From Macrotis lagotis (Eukaryota > Chordata > Mammalia > Peramelemorphia > Peramelidae): a stretch of DNA of 64,000 nucleotides. Positions 53,440 through 64,000 of the stretch are shown one piece after another. The notes beneath the pieces are model-generated. The model did no database searches and was not told the origin of the DNA. It saw only the letters and a list, made by a program, of their open reading frames with translations. Made by a program: the position numbers and the translations under genes. Each line of letters starts with the position of its first letter. Within the stretch, counting starts at the first letter, position 1. The stretch lies in assembly GCF_037893015.1 (NCBI RefSeq), contig NC_133666.1, forward strand, positions 618,126,974 to 618,190,973, given 5' to 3'.

Positions 53440-55565
53440 TGTCCCCTATTGCTGATTTGAACTCCCCCCCCACCTCCCATTCTCCGGAATCTCTTCTCCT
53501 TTGAGGTCCACTCTATCCATAAGTACCAACCAATCAAAATTCTGATAGCTGTTGTCTACAGACTTCCAGGTCATTCCCCTTCCTGGCTCACAATTTTCCT
53601 TTTCTCCCTTAGTTCTTCCCTCATATTGAAATACTTCAGCATACATATTGAGTCTTCCTTGAATAACCTAACCAGTCTATTACTCAACCATTACTCAACC
53701 TACTCATTTCCCAAGACCTACTCCTTCACCCTACCTCAATATATTGGCTTTTCACCTTTCCCTTTGCCTTCACTTACCAAACCCTACTCTTCATCCACAA
53801 CCTCCAATCCCTCAACCCTCAGTTGTCTCTTAGACCATCACCCCTGCACTAGTCGCTCCTTCCTCTTTTCCTCATCTGGAAGGGTTGGTGAGCCAGCTAA
53901 TCTCTATACTTTTCCCTTGAGTTCCTGGCCCCCTTATCATATCACCAATCGCACCCTGCCAAGCCTCCACTTTATATCACTTCCACTATCAGCCACCTTT
54001 ACTCCTACACTGGTGCTACTGAATGTAGGTAGAGATAAATCATGCAATCATTCCTGGGGGGGGGGGGTCTACTACACATTTATATTACACAACTTTCACA
54101 GGGCCTTTGCTGCCCCTAGGCAAGCCTTCTATGCCTCTTTATCAGTTCACTCTCCCAACTCTTCTCATTGGCTCTTTTTCTAATCTTTCCATCCCGCCTC
54201 ATGGCTTCCCCTTCCCTAACTCATTCAGTTGAGAAGCTTGCTTCATACTTTACAGAAAGAAATGAAGGTGTTCCACCACAAATTCCCTCTTCTTGTCTCT
54301 TCCTCCTCTCAGATCACTCAGGCGCCTTCTGCCACTCTTTCCTCCTTCACCTCAGTCTCGCATGATGAGGGAGCTTTACTCTTTACCAAGGCTACCACTC
54401 TATCTGCTCAAGTTGTCCTATTCCATCCCTTTTCCTCTAAGCAAATTACCACCCCCCACACCGGTAATTCCATTCCCTCACTTAGCTTCAATCTCTCCTT
54501 GTCTACTGGCTCCTTCCTTGCTATCTATAATTTACTCCACATCTCCCCCATCCTCCAAAAAACCTCATGTGATCCTTCCATCTATGTTAACATCATCCTA
54601 TATCTCTTCTGTTCTTTGTTGTCAAATTCCCTGAAAAGGTCATAGGTGCCTTCATTTTTCTCCCCTTGCTTTCCTTATCCCTTTCAATCCAGCTTCTGAC
54701 CTTATCATTCCACCAAAACTGCTCTCTCCAAAGTTACTAGTGATATCTTAATTGCAAATCCAATAGCTTTTCCCCCCTCAATCCTCCTCTTTGACCTCTC
54801 TGCAACCTTTGACACTGTTGGTCACCCTCTTCTTGATATTCTCTTATCTCTAGGTTTTCAGATACCAATCTCTCCTGACCTCTTGTTTCAATCTCTTATT
54901 AGATCTTCATCCATAACCATAGAACTTTGTCCTGGACCTTCTTTTCTTCTCCTTCTATACCTTCACCTGGTAATCTCATCAGCTACCATAGATTTAATGA
55001 CCATCTGTGTACTAATGATTCATGCAATCTCCCTATCCAGCCTGCCCTAACCTTTCTGCAGGTCTACAGCACTTTTCAGACATCTCAGACTTGGTTGTCC
55101 AGTAAACATCTTATAAAAAAAAATTTTTTTTTACAGCAATAGGGTTGAGTGACTTGCCCAAGATCACACAGTTAGGCAATTATTAAGTGTCTGAGGTCAC
55201 ATTTGAACTCAGGTCCTCCTGACTCTAGGGCTGGTGCTCTATCCACTGCACCACCTAGCTGCCCCTCCAGGAAACCTTTTAAACTCAACATGCCTACCTT
55301 CCCTATTACTATCTAGGGCAACACCATACTTACAGAAGGTATTCAAAAAACCTAAGTGGCATTCTCTCCTCCTCAGCATCTCTCCTCCCATCCCTCTATC
55401 CAATTTGTTGACAAGACCTGTTGACTTCACTTTTGAAACATCTCTCAAGTGTGTCCCCATTTTCCTTTGTCTCCACCTATTTAATTGTAATTTCCTTTAG
55501 CACAGGGACTAGCTTTTATCTCTTTTTGAATCCCCACCATTTACTAAATGTTTATTAACTGACTA
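53440..55565 (+). mobile_element. L2-clade LINE relic with endonuclease and RT signatures
   Basis: Translation in shifting frames recovers an endonuclease-like stretch near 53550-53660, a long linker (54150-54640), then QSSF-PYHSTKTALSKVTSDIL (about 54687-54752) and LLFDLSATFDTVGHPLLLDIL (about 54786-54845), the RT block. A decayed palm block follows at about 54995-55020, where the catalytic YADD context reads CTND. The 3' tail is at 55480-55565. Stops and frameshifts make it dead. Frames of 65-185 codons here belong to it. Confidence 0.82.
55115..55266 (-). mobile_element. Young marsupial SINE inside the L2-clade LINE
   Basis: T-rich end, 'agggttgagtgacttgccca', 'cacatttgaactcaggtcct', head 'gcaccacctagctgcccc'. 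The LINE reading WLSSKHL resumes after it as KLN-like codons, with an imperfect target duplication (agtaaacatctta / aggaaacctttta). Confidence 0.9.
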
Positions 55566-55918
55566 ATTAGCTTTGACTCTTTCCTGTGCCTCCACTTACA
55601 TATCTAAAATAGTTACAAGCAGAATGTAAGTACTTTGAGGGCAAGAATTATTTCATTTTTGCATTAGTATCTTTAGCACTTAGGAAAGAGCCTGACACAT
55701 AGTAGACTCTAAACAAATTTGTATTAATGATTACTGATTGATTGATTACCAGGTCCTGATGATTCTACTTCCACAACTTCCCTTGCATCCTTTCCCTCTG
55801 ATCATTCTCATGACCATTACTGGCTTGGACTAATACAACAGCCTCTCAATAAGTCTTTAAATCTTTACCTTCTGCCCCTTCAAATTCATATTGATGTCAG
55901 AATAATCTCTATGCATAG

Positions 55919-55920
<2 letters not shown>
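55566..55920 (+). mobile_element. Further L2 fragments
   Basis: 55566-55740 is a second L2 tail ('gtactttgagggcaagaatt', 'gcctgacacatagtagactc'). 55740-55920 is an upstream L2 piece ('cttggactaatacaacagcc'). Confidence 0.65.

Positions 55921-55923
<3 letters not shown>

Positions 55924-56003
<80 letters not shown>
55924..56003. repeat. (GA)n microsatellite
   Basis: 80 bp of pure GA, the longest perfect dinucleotide run of the window. Confidence 0.98.
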
Positions 56004-56005
<2 letters not shown>

Positions 56006-56486
56006 TGGCAGACAAGCTCTTTTAGACAGCATATAACAACTCTTGATTTTCTTACAACAGGTTCTTCAACTTTCCAGGGTTTGATGCAACCAGCACAATG
56101 GCACGCACACAGCCAGAGAATCTAATTATCCATCCACAAGAATGATCCTTCAAGTTATACTCCATTCTGGATCTTCTCCTTCACCAATGGTATGTATTTT
56201 TGCACATTTATTCTATGCCTTGCCTACTATTTAAGATCAAATAATCATAAAACAAAGTTATCTCTATTTTTCATACCTTTCAAGAAATCCTGAATAATTT
56301 TGGCATGTGGATGGGAATTATCATATCAAAAGAATTGCATTAATTTGATCTATTGAAATAAATGCTTTTAAAAACCAGCAAAACATAACATAGTGGGATT
56401 CTATATTCTCTATTTCTTTCAGTCAAATGGATGATACTTATGGTTTGACCAATTCATGACTATCTCTTGAAAAGTCTAACTGATTC

Positions 56487-56526
<40 letters not shown>

Positions 56527-57866
56527 TGAGAATGTTCTTGATACACATATTCTCATAGAAGTATATGGATGGGAAAACAGTCATATAGGTTTTTGGTAAG
56601 ATGACTAAATATCCCATAAACTACCACACTTTGATAACTTCTCCTTCAGACAACTTGGGAATCAATCCCTAAAAATCCCCTTGTGTCACTTCTATCACAG
56701 ATCACCTTTAAGTATATTTGGGTCTAATCCAGATACCTTCCCTATCTTTTTCTTGAATGTATCACCTTAATAAGCACGTATGAAACTGTAATGTAGAATC
56801 CAAATGCGGAAGTTCTATCATTCTCAAAGTTTATTATAAAGAACTTTGAAGATATTTTCTATTTTTTTGTTTTTGTTCTCCTCCATCCATTTTCATCTTT
56901 AAATGCCCTCAGGATGACTTTGCTTATTTGGATTTTTTGCCATACTTTAAAAAAGTGTATCTTAAACAGCCAGAAAAAATAATTAAAATATCTTGGAGTC
57001 ACAATCTTATATCACATAAGATTTTGCAGCTTCTATATTAAAGGACTAGAGGACTTGGAATGTGATATTCCAAAGGGTAAAGGAGCTAGGATTACAAGCA
57101 AGAATCAACTGTCAAACAATATAATCTTTCAGATGGAAAATGAACATTTAATGAAATAGAGGAATTTCAAGCATTCCTAAAAAAAAAAAAGACCTGAGTT
57201 AAATAGAAAATTTGACTTTCAAATACAAGAATCAGGAGAAGCATTAAAAAGGAATTAAGAAAGGGAAATAAAATCAGGGGGTTAAAAGGGGGGTGATTGT
57301 GATGGAATGGTACTTAAAAATAAAATTAAGGGGTAAGAAAGAGAGATTCACTGGGAGAGGATGGAAGTGAGAAGTAAGGAATGGTAAATTATCTCATATA
57401 AGAGAAGCACAAAAGAGCTTCTACAATGGATGGAGGGTGAACAATGCTTTCATCAGAAATGAATCAAAGAGGGAATAACATACTCAAATGAGTATAGAAA
57501 TCTATTTTACCTTATAGGGAAGTAGGAGAGAAAGAGGGTGAGAGAAGGTGGTGGGTGGGGACAGAAGGGAGAGTAGATAGGGAGCTGGTGGTCAGAAGCA
57601 AAACACTTTTGAGGAGGGACAAAATGAAAGGAGAAAGAGAAAAAGATAAATGGGGAAAAATGAAATGGAGGGAAATACATAGTAATATAACTATGAAAAA
57701 ATTTTCAGCATTTTTCAATAAAGGCCTGATTTCTAGAGAATTGAATCAAATTTACAAGAATCTAAGACATTTCCCCCAAATCTAACAGCCAAAGGATATG
57801 AACAGGCAGTTTTCAATAAAAGAAATCAAAGCTATCTATAGTCATATGAAAAAAATGCTCATTACT

Positions 57867-58105
57867 GTTTTTGTTGTTGTTCAGTTGTTTTTTAGTTGTG
57901 TTGACTCTTTTTCTTGGTAAAGATGCTAGAATTATTTGTCATTTCCTTCTTCAGTTCATTTTACAGATGAAGAACTGAGGCAAGCAGGGTTAAGTGACTT
58001 ATCCAGGGTCACACTGCTAGTAAATGTCTGTGGTCAGATTTGAATGAATTTTTCTGACTCCAGACCTGGCACTCTATTCACATTGCCACCTACCTACCTT
58101 TAGTT
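57867..58105 (-). mobile_element. MAR1-like SINE inside L1/HAL1
   Basis: 'ttgttgttgttcagttgttt', 'ttttcttggtaaagatgcta', 'gcagggttaagtgacttatc', 'gtcagatttgaatgaatttt'. Confidence 0.9.
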
Positions 58106-58543
58106 CACACACATTGATAGAGAAATGCACACTAAAACAACTTAAAGATACCATTTCATGCGTATAAGATCGACTAATATGACAGAAAAGGAAAATGGTA
58201 AATGTTGGAGGGGCTGTAGGAAATTTGGGAAACTAAAGCACTATTGTGAGTTATGAAGTGGTCCAACCATTCTGGAAAGCAATTTGGAACTAAGTCCAAA
58301 AGGCTATCAAACTGTGCATACTTTTAACCTAGTAATACCACTACTAGGTCTCTGTCTTAAAGAGATTATTTTTTAAAAAAGGAAAAAGACCTATATGTAC
58401 AAAAAATATTTATCACAGCTCTTTTTATGGTGACAAAGAAATAGAAATTGAGGAGATGCCCATAAATTGGGGAATGGTTGAACAAAGTTGTGGTATATAT
58501 GAATATGATAGAATGCTATTGTGCTATAAGAAATAAGGAGCAG

Positions 58544-58583
58544 CCAGTGCCAGTGCTCCATCCACTGCACCACCTGGCTGTCC

Positions 58584-58618
<35 letters not shown>

Positions 58619-58775
58619 GCTAATTTTAATTTTAATTTTTTTCTCTTTTCTTTACTTTATTGCTCATGTGGATCTATATTTTTTGGGGGTATTATGTTTA
58701 CTCTTAAAAATATTTTAGTAATGTATAAAAAAACATTTGTACAAAAATAAGAATAAATAAATAAACATTTAAAAA
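58544..58775 (+). mobile_element. Chimeric retro-insertion with perfect 15 bp TSD
   Basis: The left 40 bp are an antisense SINE head ('gcaccacctggctgtcc'). Then (TTA)n at 58584-58618, then an unassigned LINE-like 3' end finishing 'aataaataaataaacattta' plus A run. Perfect repeats agaaataaggagcag at 58529-58543 and 58776-58790 enclose it all, so it inserted as one unit. Confidence 0.88.
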
Positions 58776-60694
58776 AGAAATAAGGAGCAGGTAGATTTCA
58801 GAAAAACCTGGAAAGACCTACTTGAATGAATTCAGAGTGAAGTGAGCAGAACCATTGCACACAGTAACAACAGTATTGTAAGATGAGCAGCTATGAATGA
58901 CTTAGCAATTTTCAGCAATACAAAGGTTCAAGACAATTTCAAAGGATTCATGATAAAAACTGCTATCCATCTCCTGTAGAAAGAACTGATGAAATCTGAA
59001 TGCTTTCTCAATAAGGGGGATAGGGAGAGAGGGAGGAAGGGAAGGAATCTGGAACTTAAAATTTAAAAAAAAGAATTTTAAAAATTGTTTTTACATAGAA
59101 AAATTATGAAAATAAAAATTAAAAAGGCCCTTACCCCCTACTATTTTCCTCTTTTTTATAAGATGATACTTCACAAATATCTAATGAGTCATCTCCCCAT
59201 GGTTTTATAAACACAGTTATATTCTAAATTTATGCTACCTTTGGTGGTCATATCTCCTTGTTTGGAAAACAAATCAAATGTTTTCAGACCAAAGTCATTT
59301 TAAGACTCTTTTGGTCTCCTAGTTATGGCAATTGATTTACAACAGCTAAACTGAAATTGTTATGGTATGTATCTATAAATTTTCCTCTATCAGTTACTCA
59401 TATTTCATTATTAATAACAGTTAAAAAGGTCAAGATTTAGTTGTTTCAACAGAGATGTCATATCTAGTTCACATTTTATCCTTTCTTCTAGTTTACTATT
59501 CATTTCTATTTTTACCATAACAAATCAGTGGTCTGAATATACACAGATAGCTAGTTCAAGAATAACTTCCACATCAGTAATGAGTCATTTTCAGTCTGTT
59601 AAAAATGTAATCAATTTTATTTTTGTGGTGTGATTTGGAACTTTCCATATCACTATCTTCTGATTATTTCCTTTAAAAAATATTTATGATAAAGAGACGT
59701 GAAACTTTTATGTAGTCTAACAGTCTCTGGTCCTCTCATTTTCCAGTCCTGACAAATGGCTTCCAATATATTTCTTGACATCCCCACATACTCCCACCTT
59801 TTCATTGAGTCACTAAGTATCAGGATGTATGCTGATTTAATTTGGAGGGTCCTATCAAGTTCTTTATAAAATTTCTCTACCCTTTCATCCTCTATAGTAA
59901 GTGGTGGTGAAAAAGTTGCAGTTATGTTCATGGTGGTCTTTTGGCAAATATTTGTCATGAACATTTTGATGTAAGTTAGCTAAATATTACATAAAGTGGT
60001 ATTACTTACTATCTTTGTGGGAGCAAAGGAAAACCAACTCTGGCAGTTCTTTTATTTGCTCCATCATAAAGAACCTGCAAGACTACCTTCCATTTAGCTA
60101 TAATTTCCCTCTTTCTTCTGGCTTTATTGTGAGGATATTACTTTGACATAGACACAGTTCAGGTCTCTTCATTGGTCATTAGACCAAGGTCTCATATTTA
60201 GAGTTCCAACAGTCAAAATAAAGTTTTTTAGTTAGTGCAAAAACTTTGTGAATATTGGGACCCCTTACAGTTTCTTCTGTCATTCTACCAACATTGTAGA
60301 AGCAAAAGAGCACGGCAGACTGAGGGATATTTTTAGATTTTTTTCATGGGTTGACATGACCAAAGAATTCATCCCCAATAAGCTAGCCTGTTGGTGGGGA
60401 GGCTTCTTCAAACTTGGGTAGCACAACTCTCAGAAAGCAGTTTCTTGGCTTGTTACTCTATTCATAGTTCTTTCAATATAACAGAACCTGCCAGAGATTA
60501 TACTTTACTGCCTTTTGCCTTTGAAAACCAAGGTCAATTTCCTAGGACAATGAGGTATCAGAGTAAGGCTGTGGAGAGGAGCAAACAGAATCAAACTAAG
60601 GGTTGACCAGTTCTGCCTTCATTCTTTTCTTTCTATCTCACCCTGAGTGATATCTTAATTCTTCTTTAAGCCTCTTCTTTCCCCTCAAACGGAG

Positions 60695-60830
60695 TCATCA
60701 GAGTCTGGAGGAAAGAGTGAGGCTAATGACTTGGCACAGCTCTGCCTCACTTAAATCCAATTCACTTGCAAGTCAAGACATCACTCTCCTATGTTGACGG
60801 TCTTCTTCAAGAACAAAGGATAAACAATAA
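60695..60830 (+). mobile_element. RTE-type 3' tail
   Basis: 'gaaagagtgaggctaatgac', 'cacttaaatccaattcactt', 'gcaagtcaagacatcactct', tail 'aaggataaacaataac'. Orientation is opposite to the RTE relic on its left, so it is a separate insertion. Confidence 0.78.
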
Positions 60831-60979
60831 CGATCTCTCCAAAATAGCTAAAAAAGAAATACAAGCCCCCCCCAAAAAAACCCCAAACTTTTGTGTCTTC
60901 TTTCAGTCTATCACTCACCTCAGCCCTTTCTGAACTTTGGAACCTGAGACATTCTCATAGGCCTGTACTATGCTTTTCA

Positions 60980-61220
60980 GGGACAGGTAGTTGGCTTAAT
61001 GGAGCAAGTGCAGAGCCTAGAAGCAGGAAGACCTGAGTTCAAATTTGACCTCAGACATTTCCTAACTGGGTGGTCCTAGACTAGTCACTTCACTTAGTCT
61101 GCCTCAGTTTCCTCATCTGTAAAATGAACTGAAGAAGGAAATGACAAAACACTAGTAGTATCTTTGCCAAGAAAATCTCAATTGAGGTCACAAAGAGTCA
61201 GACCTGACTAAACAAAAAAA
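60980..61220 (+). mobile_element. MAR1-like SINE
   Basis: 'gacctgagttcaaatttgac', 'ctgcctcagtttcctcatct', 'gaactgaagaaggaaatgac', 'tatctttgccaagaaaatct', tail 'aaacaaaaaaaac'. Confidence 0.93.
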
Positions 61221-61379
61221 ACTCACACTTCTGTAGTCATTATTTATTATCTGCTTTTACTTATCTTCTGTAAATGCTTTTTAAAAATATAAGAAAATTT
61301 AAACTCTTTAACCTACTGTTTATTTTTCCACATTAAATTTGCTTCTCTTCGTACCTTCAGAGTTTTCTTCTTTTTTCTT

Positions 61380-61516
61380 CTTTTTTTAAAAAATACAATA
61401 GGAGTTAAAAGACTTGCTCAAGGTAGCACAATTATTAAGTGCCCAGGCTACATTTGAACTCAAGTCCTCTTGACTCTAACTTAGTGCTGTATCCATTGCA
61501 CCAACTAGTTGCCCCC
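61380..61516 (-). mobile_element. Marsupial SINE
   Basis: T/A-rich end, 'ggagttaaaagacttgctca', 'tacatttgaactcaagtcct', 'gcaccaactagttgccccc'. Confidence 0.87.
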
Positions 61517-62150
61517 AGGCTTTCTTTCTTGAGAGTCTGCTATGAACTGTTGCCCCATACCTGGAATGTTCTCCCTTCTCTTTCTAACAGATTTCCTAGC
61601 TTTCTTCAAGTTTCAGTTCAAATCTTTTTTCAAATGCCTTTCTTTTTGAGATTATCTTCCAACTATATTCTATGGATTTCGTATGTACCTAGTTATTTCT
61701 ATCTTTGCCTTTCCCCATTAGATTGTGAGCTCCTTGAAGGAGTAGATTAGTTATTTGTTTCTCTGTATCCCAATCACTCAGCAGAATGACTGTCACATGG
61801 TGATGTCTGTCCTTGGTTATTTGAAGAAGACCACAACATCAGGGAGAAGATACCATGACAAGCTTATGAACTAGATTTCAAGGAGGGGAACTGTTCAGCC
61901 CCACTTTCTTTTCCAGAGTCATCTGTGTCCAGTGGCCAGATATGATTCAGAACTCTTGGAGATGACCCTGGATGTGAGGCAATCAGGGTTAAATGACTTG
62001 CCCAAGGTCACATAGCTAGTAAGAGTTTGGTGCCTGAGGATGGATTTGAACTCAGGTCTTCCTGACTTCAGGACTGGTGCTCTATCCACTGAGCCATACA
62101 GCCACCTCTAAGAAATTCATAAATGTTTGTGAACTGACTGACACTGAATG
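61517..62150 (+). mobile_element. L2 3' region split by an RTE-tailed SINE
   Basis: 'acctggaatgttctcccttc', 'cccattagattgtgagctcc', 'ttgaaggagtagattagtta' (to 61796). It resumes as 'aaatgtttgtgaactgactg' (62119) after the SINE. Confidence 0.88.
61797..62107 (-). mobile_element. RTE-tailed SINE
   Basis: 'gtgatgtctgtccttggtta', 'ccacaacatcagggagaaga', 'gtggccagatatgattcaga', core 'ggtcacatagctagtaagag', inverted B box 'ggatttgaactcagg', head 'gccatacagccacctc'. Confidence 0.9.
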
Positions 62151-62394
62151 TTTGAGCTATTTTAGGCCATGGGATCTGACCTATCCTATCCCTTTGAAAT
62201 CTGCTCTTCCAAAATCTAGGATGTGAGCTGGACTACTCCCAATTTTCCTTTCCCTTTCTATCAAGAATTCTAAGATGAAGGAGTAACTCCACCTCACCCC
62301 CAAGATTCCTATCGCTTCCAACCCAACAGCCAGTTTTTTCCTTGTTAGTGAGAATCAGATTCAGAACAGAAGTTCATTACCATCGTCAACTTCA

Positions 62395-62590
62395 CTGACA
62401 TAAAGCTTTAAAGTGTGCAAAGAACTTAGCATATATTAGTCAATTTGAGCTTCACAATAATACTCCAAGGTAGATAGTACAGTTATTCTTATCTCCTTCA
62501 AACAGATGAAAAAACAGAGGCTAAGAAGAGTTTAGTGACATGCCCAAGGTCACAAAAGTAACAGAGGCATTATCAGTCTCCATGTCCAGA
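62395..62590 (-). mobile_element. MIR
   Basis: 'ttgagcttcacaataatact', 'atgaaaaaacagaggctaag', 'atgcccaaggtcacaaaagt'. Confidence 0.8.
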
Positions 62591-62619
62591 ACTTGTCAGA
62601 AAGCAACTTTGCAAACTCC

Positions 62620-62985
62620 CAAATGCTAAAAAATGATAGCAAGCATTTACATAGCTCTTTTATTTTTAGGTTTTTGCAAGGCAGATGGGGTTAAGTGGCT
62701 TGCCCAAGGCCACACAGCTAGGTAATTAAGTCTGAGACCGGATTTGAACCCAGGTACTCCTGACTCCAAGGTTGGTGCTTATCCACTATGCCACCTAGCC
62801 GCCCTTACATAGCTCTTTAATCTTTGCAAAATCCTTTATATATGTTAACTCATTTAGTATTCACTCACAATAACCTAATAGCACCCCCAATTTACAAATG
62901 AGGAAAATTGAGATCTGGGAAGACTGTGACTTGTCCAAAGTCACATAAGCTACTTAATAATTGAAGTAAGATTTGAATTCAAGTT
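62620..62985 (-). mobile_element. MIR interrupted by a SINE
   Basis: 'tagcaagcatttacatagct' left and 'atgttaactcatttagtatt', 'caaatgaggaaaattgagat' right rejoin once 62661-62818 is removed. Confidence 0.85.
62661..62804 (-). mobile_element. Young marsupial SINE inside MIR, perfect 14 bp TSD
   Basis: Forward: 'ttgcaaggcagatggggtta', 'ggatttgaacccaggtactc', head 'gccacctagccgccc'. Perfect repeats ttacatagctcttt at 62647-62660 and 62805-62818. Confidence 0.96.
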
Positions 62986-62999
62986 TTTCTGAGTTTCTT

Positions 63000-63345
63000 A
63001 TATAGAAATGGAAGTTATTATTAGAGATTTAGGCCATGGTAAATGATTGGACTTTATTTCCCTAATGAACACCCTGATGACAGATGCTGGAACTTATCCA
63101 CCATTGCCTTTCCCCTGAGAAGTGGTGGTGTTTCATTGAATTGGTGAAGACACAGCAGGAGAAAGAGACAAAGGGAGTGAGACAGAGAGGTGTTAAGTAG
63201 TCAATGAGTAGGAGAGAGGAAGACAGAGGGAGAGAAAGTTCTCTACATCAGCTTGTCCAAAATCTCATTCCGAGCTCTGCAACTACAACTTCAAGTACTC
63301 AAGATGAAGATGTTGACCTCCAGCATTAGGACAATTGAGCTGGTG
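63000..63345. other. Unassigned stretch
   Basis: 63160-63240 is purine-rich. Nothing else recognised. Confidence 0.35.
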
Positions 63346-63349
63346 TGAT

Positions 63350-63495
63350 ATAGTCCGAGTTGTAGTTCTTTGGTTCTAGTAAGTGATGGAAGTCACTCAG
63401 TTCTGGGCCTCTAGTTCCCCTTCTGTAAAATAAGGGAGTTGGGTTGAGTGATCATTGATGTAAGCCCTTCTAACTCTGCCATCCTTTGAAATAAG
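63350..63495 (+). mobile_element. MIR
   Basis: 'ggaagtcactcagttctggg', 'ctctagttccccttctgtaa', 'aataagggagttgggttgag', 'taagcccttctaactctgcc'. Confidence 0.82.
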
Positions 63496-63894
63496 TACCT
63501 TGAATGTGAGTTTGTTATTGAGGTCCGGGAGCAGAAGAAAAAAATATTTTCTGGGGGTAGAGGTGGGTAAGCAAAGGTAGAAAGGCTGTCAGAACTGTAA
63601 TGGATCAGGGGAATTCATCTGCTCTCCTCTGAGCAGTCCTGTAAAATTTCCTTAAAGAATCTGGATTGTCTTTAGATATAATTGGAAAAGCTAAATAAAA
63701 ATCATATAAAAAAAGAGGCCGCATTGAATGATCCCTAGGACTGGAGGAAGAGTGGATGCTCTAATTTCACAAAGGCAGGGAGGTTAGTGGCAATGGGGAA
63801 GGTCAGGGAATTCTGGGACATTCCTTCTCAGAGAAGATCTCATTGACTCATAGAGCCAGAGGGCACCCTAAAGATCCCATAAATATCCATATAC
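63496..63894. other. Unassigned stretch
   Basis: No family recognised except a possible CR1/L3 scrap at 63855-63885 ('gagccagagggcacccta'). No long frame. Confidence 0.35.
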
Positions 63895-64000
63895 TCAACT
63901 GAAGTCCCTCCTGAAGGCTTGTCCTTCATTGCTAATTGCTTATTGAATATCTCAAAGAGGATATCTAATAAGCCGCTCAAATTCAACATGTCTAAAACAA
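63895..64000 (+). mobile_element. L2-clade LINE fragment, cut by window edge
   Basis: The last bases 'gccgctcaaattcaacatgt' then 'ctaaaac' encode a PLKFNMSKT string, matching the 'HLKLNMSKTE' block after the RT palm. It continues past the window. Confidence 0.6.

Larger units (their letters stand above)
57010..59125 (+). mobile_element. L1/HAL1-type element: ORF1 C-terminal relic plus 3' UTR
   Basis: 57050-57250 translates to an ORF1-like C-terminal tail (LECDIPKGKGARITSKNQ, then a NEIEEFQAFL-like run after frameshifts). A purine-rich stretch and the L1/HAL1 3' UTR follow directly ('caaaggatatgaacaggcag', 'ccaaccattctggaaagcaa', 'ctatatgtacaaaaaatatt'), ending A-rich at 59125. No RT lies between, which suggests a HAL1-like (half-L1) layout. 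Two elements are nested in it. Confidence 0.8.
56030..60590 (-). mobile_element. RTE (BovB-like) retrotransposon relic, split by L1/HAL1
   Basis: Reverse-strand order is endonuclease then RT. The endonuclease part (59150-59990) gives the frame at 59653-59964 with DERVEKFYKELDRTLQIKSA, a typical RTE block, then LITDVEV and YSDH near 59520-59580. After the L1/HAL1 insert, the RT part gives a FKDENG block (about 56890-56910), KIGKVSGLDPNILKGD (about 56705-56755) and KAFISIDQ (56345-56369), where the family has KAFDSID, so the catalytic Asp is lost. 60000-60590 is assigned only loosely. Confidence 0.8.

Noticed and set aside
53626..54645. 185- and 138-codon frames considered as a host gene
   Set aside because: They lie inside a decayed L2-clade LINE and flank recognisable RT blocks.
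59653..59964. 103-codon antisense frame considered as a host gene
   Set aside because: The sequence VEKFYKELDRTLQIKS is typical of RTE endonuclease, and the surrounding frame is broken.

Overview
This window looks like non-coding DNA from a marsupial genome. Three things point there. Short interspersed elements (SINEs) with an internal Pol III B box (ggttcaaatcc) and the ending 'cttaaccccattgccttgcaaaaacct' pattern recur throughout. They sit with MIR, L2 and CR1/L3 relics. L1/HAL1-type 3' ends and RTE (BovB-like) retrotransposon pieces with RTE-tailed SINEs are also present. Family names are given from recognition by eye, not from a library search, and the species cannot be fixed. I see no convincing protein-coding exon, tRNA, rRNA or CRISPR array. 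The long reading frames come from simple repeats or from decayed retrotransposons.

Layout. 0-11 kb: TG repeat, L2 and MIR fragments, a 340 bp CT tract, an antisense L1/HAL1 3' end, and an antisense L2 relic cut up by SINEs. 11-20 kb: an RTE-tailed SINE, then two repeat-free islands (13.15-13.6 and 18.13-18.36 kb) that look like conserved regulatory elements. 20-29 kb: CR1/L3 reverse-transcriptase relics in both orientations, dissected by SINEs and GA repeats. 29-36 kb: a GAA tract, a DNA transposon inside a MIR, and several short repeat-free islands. 36-42 kb: a 315 bp direct duplication (36.26 and 39.62 kb), an RTE 3' end split by L1, and a CR1 relic split by L1 and SINEs. 42-46 kb: a GC-rich stretch with another candidate regulatory island. 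46-47 kb: a 900 bp GA/CAGA satellite with a 122 bp higher-order unit. 48-49 kb: an inverted pair of RTE-tailed SINEs. 50-53 kb: CCTT and TG arrays and a GC-rich repeat-poor stretch. 53.4-55.6 kb: a decayed L2-clade LINE with endonuclease and RT signatures. 56-60.6 kb: an antisense RTE element split by an L1/HAL1 copy that itself carries two insertions. 60.6-64 kb: SINEs, RTE tails and L2 pieces.

No genes work together here. The most interesting functional signal is the set of repeat-free islands with homeodomain, PBX-MEIS and ONECUT-type motifs, which would fit an intron or gene-desert regulatory landscape of a developmental gene. That is inference and needs cross-species alignment. The most interesting structural signals are the 315 bp duplication, the inverted SINE pair, an unclassified ~100 bp repeat found twice, and a chimeric retro-insertion with a perfect 15 bp target-site duplication.
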